From SAR202 cluster bacterium AG-426-M11 (GTDB taxonomy: Bacteria > Chloroflexota > Dehalococcoidia > Lucifugimonadales > UBA826): 51,599 nt of DNA. The stretch is from NCBI GenBank assembly GCA_003213095.1, contig QCNV01000008.1, forward strand, positions 1 to 51,599, read 5' to 3'. A model generated the notes under the pieces. The model worked only from the letters and a program-made list of their open reading frames with translations, ran no database searches and was not told the DNA's origin. Position numbers and translations under genes: made by a program. Position 1 is the first letter of the stretch; every line of letters begins with the position of its first letter. Shown here piece after piece: positions 46,506 through 51,599 of the stretch.

Positions 46506-47343
46506 ATCCAAATATGATTTGGAATCTACGCTTTATAGTGGTCAATCTTTTTTATGGAACCCGATTTTGAGTGATAACTTGCAAGCTCATGAAATAGTTT
46601 TAGGTGGTACTCGATTTCTAGTCCAACAGTTGTCAGATAAAATAGATGCCATTTATCCATTAAATATTACTCAAAATCAATCATTGATTTTACAGAACCA
46701 TTTAAGGGTTGATGATGATCTTGGTTGTATTTATCAATCAATAGAGTCAGATAAATATTTACTATCTTCATTTAAAAAGTTTGAGGGATTACATCTATTA
46801 CGACAAGACCCTTGGGAATGTCTTGTGACATTTATTTGTTCAAGTAATAACAATATGAAACGAATTAAATTAATGCTAAACAAATTAATTAATTCATTTG
46901 ATAATACACATACAGATTCTTTGGGAGAATACAAAACTTTTCCAACACCTGATCAAATTATAGAAGCTGGTGAAGAACATTTAAGATCTTTAGGTTTTGG
47001 TTATAGGGCTAAATACATTTTTGAAACTTCTAGAATAATTCTTTATGAGAATATAGATTTGCTCAAATTAAGATCTCAAAATTATGATGATAATTTAGAA
47101 CAATTGACAATGTTTCCAGGAGTGGGAGATAAAGTTGCTAATTGTGTAATGTTATTTTCTTTAGATAATTTGAATGCCTTTCCAGTAGATGTTTGGATTA
47201 ATAGAGTTTTAAGAGAAATTTACTTGAATGATAGTAAGAATAAAATTGCAGATTCGAGATTAAGAAGTCATTTCCAGTCATATTTTGGAGAATATTCTGG
47301 ATATATCAATCACTATTTATTTCATTCAAGAAGAAATGATTGA
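46486..47343 (+). CDS. HhH-GPD DNA glycosylase, OGG1-like 8-oxoguanine glycosylase
   Basis: LYSGQSFLWNP, LLRQDPWECLVTFICSSNNNMKRI, LRSLGFGYRAKYI, LTMFPGVGDKVANCVMLFSLDNLNAFPVDVWINRVL. Confidence 0.88.
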   Translation: MMILKSKSKYDLESTLYSGQSFLWNPILSDNLQAHEIVLGGTRFLVQQLSDKIDAIYPLNITQNQSLILQNHLRVDDDLGCIYQSIESDKYLLSSFKKFEGLHLLRQDPWECLVTFICSSNNNMKRIKLMLNKLINSFDNTHTDSLGEYKTFPTPDQIIEAGEEHLRSLGFGYRAKYIFETSRIILYENIDLLKLRSQNYDDNLEQLTMFPGVGDKVANCVMLFSLDNLNAFPVDVWINRVLREIYLNDSKNKIADSRLRSHFQSYFGEYSGYINHYLFHSRRND

Positions 47344-47346
47344 AAA

Positions 47347-48438
47347 TCATCTGATGAAGTCATTTTGATTATTGACTGTATCTGTAATTATTTTTCTTAC
47401 AGGATAATTTATGTCAATATTCTCTCTGTCAAATCTTTCATGGATTTTTTTAATTAGTTCACTTTTTAGAGAGAAAGTTGATAATCTATCTATAGCCTGA
47501 ATATACACAAAAAAATCAATATTAGAATCTCCAAAATTAGAAAAACCAAAAAATGGAGGAACATGTTTGATTGATAATGGTGAATCATTAATTAAAGAGG
47601 TTGCTTCTTCTAATACGAATCTTTCAACATTTTTAAGGTTTGATTCATAGCTTACTCCGCATTCTACTAAGACATTCATTGCAGGGGTTGGGCTATAATA
47701 ATTTGTGACAACACTGTCGGCCATTTTAGAATTAGGAATGATAACTAAGTTGTTGTAAATACTCCTGATTTTGGTACTTCTCCACCCTACTGATTCAACA
47801 TATCCTGAATTGCCATCATCCAGTTCAATAAAATCACCGGGGCGCAATCCTCCATCAGTTACCACGAAGGTACCAGCGAAAAAATTACTAAGTGTTGGTT
47901 GTACTGCTAGTGCTACTGCTAATCCACCAATTCCTAACCCTGCTAAAATTGGACTAACTGATACGCCTAAGTTATCTACTGAAACTAGAAAACCTATCGA
48001 ATAAATTGCTAAAGGTAGAATTCGCCTAATTATTGGAAGTAAATTGTCGTCTAGTTTTGTGGCTGTTTTTTTGGAAATATTGACTACATACCAATATATA
48101 GATCTATCTCCTACCCTGGCTAATAAAGTTGTAACAAATATTATTAGCCCTACTTGCCAAATATTCTCAGCAAATACTTCTGTGCCATTTAAGGGACTTA
48201 TTAATTTATCCTCAGAACGGATTAAAACTAGATAACTTGAATAAACAGATGTCAATAAAATTACAAAAATTAGAGGCAGTCTACATTCACGGACTATTAC
48301 AGTGATTAAACTGTTATCAGCCTGTTTTTTTATTATTGTCCGAATTATAAATAACAATAATAGAGCTATGAATACAGCCAACCCGATGATTATTGCTATA
48401 GTAATTGTGGCTCTGAGTAAAGATTCAGAAATTATCAT
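47347..48438 (-). CDS. MscS-family mechanosensitive channel
   Basis: SPILAGLGIGGLAVALAVQPTLSNFFAGTFVVTDGGLRPGDFIELDDGNSGYVESVGWRSTKIRSIYNNLVIIPNSKM. Confidence 0.92.
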   Translation of the reverse strand: MIISESLLRATITIAIIIGLAVFIALLLLFIIRTIIKKQADNSLITVIVRECRLPLIFVILLTSVYSSYLVLIRSEDKLISPLNGTEVFAENIWQVGLIIFVTTLLARVGDRSIYWYVVNISKKTATKLDDNLLPIIRRILPLAIYSIGFLVSVDNLGVSVSPILAGLGIGGLAVALAVQPTLSNFFAGTFVVTDGGLRPGDFIELDDGNSGYVESVGWRSTKIRSIYNNLVIIPNSKMADSVVTNYYSPTPAMNVLVECGVSYESNLKNVERFVLEEATSLINDSPLSIKHVPPFFGFSNFGDSNIDFFVYIQAIDRLSTFSLKSELIKKIHERFDRENIDINYPVRKIITDTVNNQNDFIR

Positions 48439-48565
48439 ATAAAAACCTGTAGAGGTATTATATATCTATTGGAAAGGAATTTATAAAAATGTGGAATAAT
48501 TTCCTTGACCTTATGTAGTATCAATTTCATAATTTGATCCTGTAATTTATTCATTAGAGAAAAAT

Positions 48566-49615
48566 ATGGACTTTCAAAAAGATTCTTATGGAGACGAGCT
48601 TAGATTAAAAGCAATTGAAAAATTTGATTTGATTTCTGATCTCGAACAATTAGAGCAATTTAAAACTGAACTATTAGGAAGAAAAGGTTCTATAACAGAA
48701 TTGATAAAAAATATTTCTACTCTTCCGTCTGATGAAAAAAAAGATGCTGGCAAGAACGCTAATTTAATTAAAATATTTTTTCAAGAATTAATTCAAGAAA
48801 AGTTTGAAGAGTACAAATCTAATGATATCGACTCGCACCAATCAATAGATTTGAGTCTTCCGGGCCGTCGAAGATTTAGAGGGTCATTTCATCCAACCAC
48901 AGTAGTCTTAAGAGAAATCTCTAAAGTATTTACTGAAATGGGATTTGATTCAGCAGAGGGTCCTGAAGTAGAGCTAGATGAATATAATTTTCAGAAATTA
49001 AACATACCATTAGATCATCCTGCTAGAGACATGTGGAATACACTTTGGGTAGATACAACCAACGATTCTAGCCTTAAACCATTATTGATGAGAACCCATA
49101 CTTCACCAATGCAAATAAGATTGATGGAAAAACAAACCCCTCCAATTAGAATAATTGTTCCCGGTAAAACTTATAGATATGAAGCAACTGATGCAACACA
49201 TGAATGGCAGTTTTGTCAGGTAGAAGGATTAGTGGTTGATAAAGGTATTACTTTTGCACATTTAAAATCTACTTTAGAAGAATTTGCGCAAAAGATGTTT
49301 GGGCACAAGCGAAAAGCTAGATTTAGATGTGATTTTTTCCCTTTTGTTGAACCGGGAGCAGAAGTTTCTATCGATTGTTTTAAATGTGATGGGGCTGATG
49401 GATGCAATGTTTGTGGGTACTCTGGGTGGATAGAAATTATGGGTGCAGGAATGGTACACCCTGAAGTATTAAAAGGTGTTGGATACGATCCTGAGATTTA
49501 CTCGGGGTTTGCTTTTGGAATGGGCGCTGAACGTATTTCAATGTTGAAGAACGGTATAGATGATGTCAGATTATTTTACTCGAATGATTTAAGGTTTTTA
49601 AAACAATTTTCTTAG
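48566..49615 (+). CDS. pheS: Phenylalanine-tRNA ligase alpha subunit
   Basis: LLGRKGSITELIKNI, GSFHPTTVVLREISKVFTEMGFDSAEGPEVE, LRTHTSPMQIRLM-like LMRTHTSPMQIRLME, GFAFGMGAERISMLKNGIDDVRLFYSNDLRFLKQF. Confidence 0.96.
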   Translation: MDFQKDSYGDELRLKAIEKFDLISDLEQLEQFKTELLGRKGSITELIKNISTLPSDEKKDAGKNANLIKIFFQELIQEKFEEYKSNDIDSHQSIDLSLPGRRRFRGSFHPTTVVLREISKVFTEMGFDSAEGPEVELDEYNFQKLNIPLDHPARDMWNTLWVDTTNDSSLKPLLMRTHTSPMQIRLMEKQTPPIRIIVPGKTYRYEATDATHEWQFCQVEGLVVDKGITFAHLKSTLEEFAQKMFGHKRKARFRCDFFPFVEPGAEVSIDCFKCDGADGCNVCGYSGWIEIMGAGMVHPEVLKGVGYDPEIYSGFAFGMGAERISMLKNGIDDVRLFYSNDLRFLKQFS

Positions 49616-49622
49616 GATTGAT

Positions 49623-51599
49623 ATGAAAATTCCCGTATCTTGGTTAGAAAAATATATTAAATTAGATGGTTTAGATATTAATCAATTGGCTCATTTGATG
49701 ACTATGGCTGGCACTGAAGTGTCTTCTGTAGAACATATTGGAGAATCTTGGGATTCTGAACATTTAGTGGTAGGTGAAATTATTGATATCAAACCTCATC
49801 CCGATGCAGATAAGCTAAGATTACCCACTATTAAAATTTCTGAATCAGAAAATCATACTGTAGTATGTGGAGCTCCAAATTTATATGTCTCTCAAAAAAT
49901 TGTTTTTGCAAAAGAAGGGGCAATACTTTTTAACCCAAGATCAAATAATCATGAAGTTTTGAAATCTGCGAAAATTCGAGGAATTGAATCTTCTGGAATG
50001 GTTTGTTCATCTTTAGAATTAGGTTTAGGTGAAGACCATTCTGGGATTTTAGAATTAAACTCAGATATTCCCATTGGCACTCCTGTCAAAGATTTTTTAT
50101 CTGATATTGTGATAGAAACTGAACTCACTCCAAACAGGCCAGATTGTCTTTCAATAATTGGAACTGCCCATGAAATTGCAGCAATAACAAATCAAGATGT
50201 TTCCTACCCTCAAACAACCTTTACTACATCAAATAAAAAAATCGAAGATTTTATTGATATTGAAATATTGGATTCAGATCTATGTCCTAGATATATGGGA
50301 ACTGTAATCCAGAATGTCCACATACAAGAATCTCCTGATTGGTTAAAAGATGCATTGATTAAAACTGGTCATAGGCCAATAAATAATGTTGTAGATATAA
50401 CCAATTATGTAATGTTGGAATTTGGTCAGCCATTACATGCTTTTGATTACAATAAAATTCCAAATAAAAAAATTATAGTTCGCCAATCAAATGATGGTGA
50501 AAAAATTGACACATTGGATGGAGAAACTCGAACATTGGAATCGCCTATGTTGGTGATAGCGGATGATGCTAAGCCCATAGCTTTGGCGGGTGTTATGGGG
50601 GGATCAAATACTGAAATAGATTCTCTTACTACTGATGTATTTCTTGAAGCAGCCAATTTTAATGCTTCAAATACAAGATTCACCAGAAATGCATTAAATA
50701 TAAGTACTGAAGCTTCTTATAGATTTGAAAGATATCTTCGTCCGGAGTTAGCTGAATTAGCTTTTGAGAGAGCAATTTGTTTGATTCAAGAAATTGCTGG
50801 AGGAATTCCAGTAGAAAGCCACATAGACATATATAAAAAGTCTGATAATAATTTAGATGTTCATTTTAAATTATTAAATCTTAATAAATTACTGGGAACT
50901 GAATTCTCTTTATCTGAAGTGTCTAAAATATTCAAATCATTAGGATGCTCAATTGAATCTGAATCTTTCGATTCAATACTTGTAACTCCACCAATTTGGA
51001 GATCTGACATCAAAATCGAATCTGATTTGATTGAGGAATTTGCTAGGATTTATGGCTATGATAATTTGCCGACAGCAAAAATAGATGCAATCATTCCTGA
51101 TCGTGAGGATAGTGCTTATATCAATTTTCGTGAAAACATGAGAGATAGTTTGGTATATTCAGGGTTAAATGAGACTATATCTTATGCTGTAGTTAATTTG
51201 GAAAAATTATCTAAAACTACAGATGCTTCTTCTGAAACGTTTGTAAAAGTCAAAAATCCAATGGATTCTACTAGAGATATTTTGAGACCAAATTTGAGAG
51301 TAAATATTTTAGATACTCTTTCAAACAATCGTAGATTAAATCAATCCGACCCTATTCAAATATTCGAAATTGGTAGAGTGTTTGGGGAGTTCAAAAATTT
51401 TTCGTCACAAATCATGCCTGATGAAAAAGACCACTTAATAGCTGTTTTATCAGGAAAAAGAAATAAAGATAATTTGTGGGAAAAAACGACCGAGTCAGTA
51501 GATTTTTATGATGCCAAAGGGGTACTGGAAACCTTATTTGAATCTACACAAGTTTCATTTCAGCTTTCTGAGTGTGATGATATTTTTTTCTCAAAAGGT
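49623..51599 (+). CDS. pheT: Phenylalanine-tRNA ligase beta subunit, 3' end outside window
   Basis: Not in ORF track because it runs off the end; from ATG 49623 MKIPVSWLEKYIKLDGLDINQLAHLMTMAGTEVSSVEHIGES..., ELTPNRPDCLSIIGTAHEIAA, ITNYVMLEFGQPLHAFD, ALAGVMGGSNTEID. Confidence 0.95.
   Translation, partial: MKIPVSWLEKYIKLDGLDINQLAHLMTMAGTEVSSVEHIGESWDSEHLVVGEIIDIKPHPDADKLRLPTIKISESENHTVVCGAPNLYVSQKIVFAKEGAILFNPRSNNHEVLKSAKIRGIESSGMVCSSLELGLGEDHSGILELNSDIPIGTPVKDFLSDIVIETELTPNRPDCLSIIGTAHEIAAITNQDVSYPQTTFTTSNKKIEDFIDIEILDSDLCPRYMGTVIQNVHIQESPDWLKDALIKTGHRPINNVVDITNYVMLEFGQPLHAFDYNKIPNKKIIVRQSNDGEKIDTLDGETRTLESPMLVIADDAKPIALAGVMGGSNTEIDSLTTDVFLEAANFNASNTRFTRNALNISTEASYRFERYLRPELAELAFERAICLIQEIAGGIPVESHIDIYKKSDNNLDVHFKLLNLNKLLGTEFSLSEVSKIFKSLGCSIESESFDSILVTPPIWRSDIKIESDLIEEFARIYGYDNLPTAKIDAIIPDREDSAYINFRENMRDSLVYSGLNETISYAVVNLEKLSKTTDASSETFVKVKNPMDSTRDILRPNLRVNILDTLSNNRRLNQSDPIQIFEIGRVFGEFKNFSSQIMPDEKDHLIAVLSGKRNKDNLWEKTTESVDFYDAKGVLETLFESTQVSFQLSECDDIFFSKG

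Overview
AT-rich, gene-dense bacterial chromosome segment of about 51.6 kb. The gene mix (two-domain CaiB/BaiF CoA-transferase, Baeyer-Villiger-type flavin monooxygenase, CofE and a deazaflavin-type nitroreductase, Ldh2-type dehydrogenase) resembles marine SAR202-like Chloroflexota, but that placement is inference only. Most of the window is core metabolism and housekeeping: prs, secA, valS, folB, cofE, tenA, leuB, leuS, a TPP riboswitch followed by thiG-thiE-thiS, argC, nth, tsaD, rpe, argH, a DinG-type helicase, an OGG-type glycosylase, pheS and partial pheT. The most unusual segment is ~33.75-37.19 kb. An intact tRNA-Glu(TTC) is followed, in tRNA orientation, by two tandem ~1.7 kb single-gene units. 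Each unit is bounded by copies of the tRNA-Glu 3' half, one ~97% identical over a 100-bp repeat and one strongly decayed. The units share end sequences: a hairpin, a conserved ~100-bp end region, a recurrent 14-bp palindromic motif, and unit-specific tandem ~11-bp repeats. One unit carries a MATE-like membrane protein and the other a thermonuclease-domain lipoprotein; neither carries a recombinase. I interpret this as a stack of integrase-less, cargo-only integrative elements at a tRNA hotspot. Other notable items are a +1 frameshift at a G9 run in valS, a perfect 34-bp inverted repeat inside the dinG-like gene, a TPP riboswitch directly abutting its promoter, and a transketolase-like protein with altered cofactor motifs.
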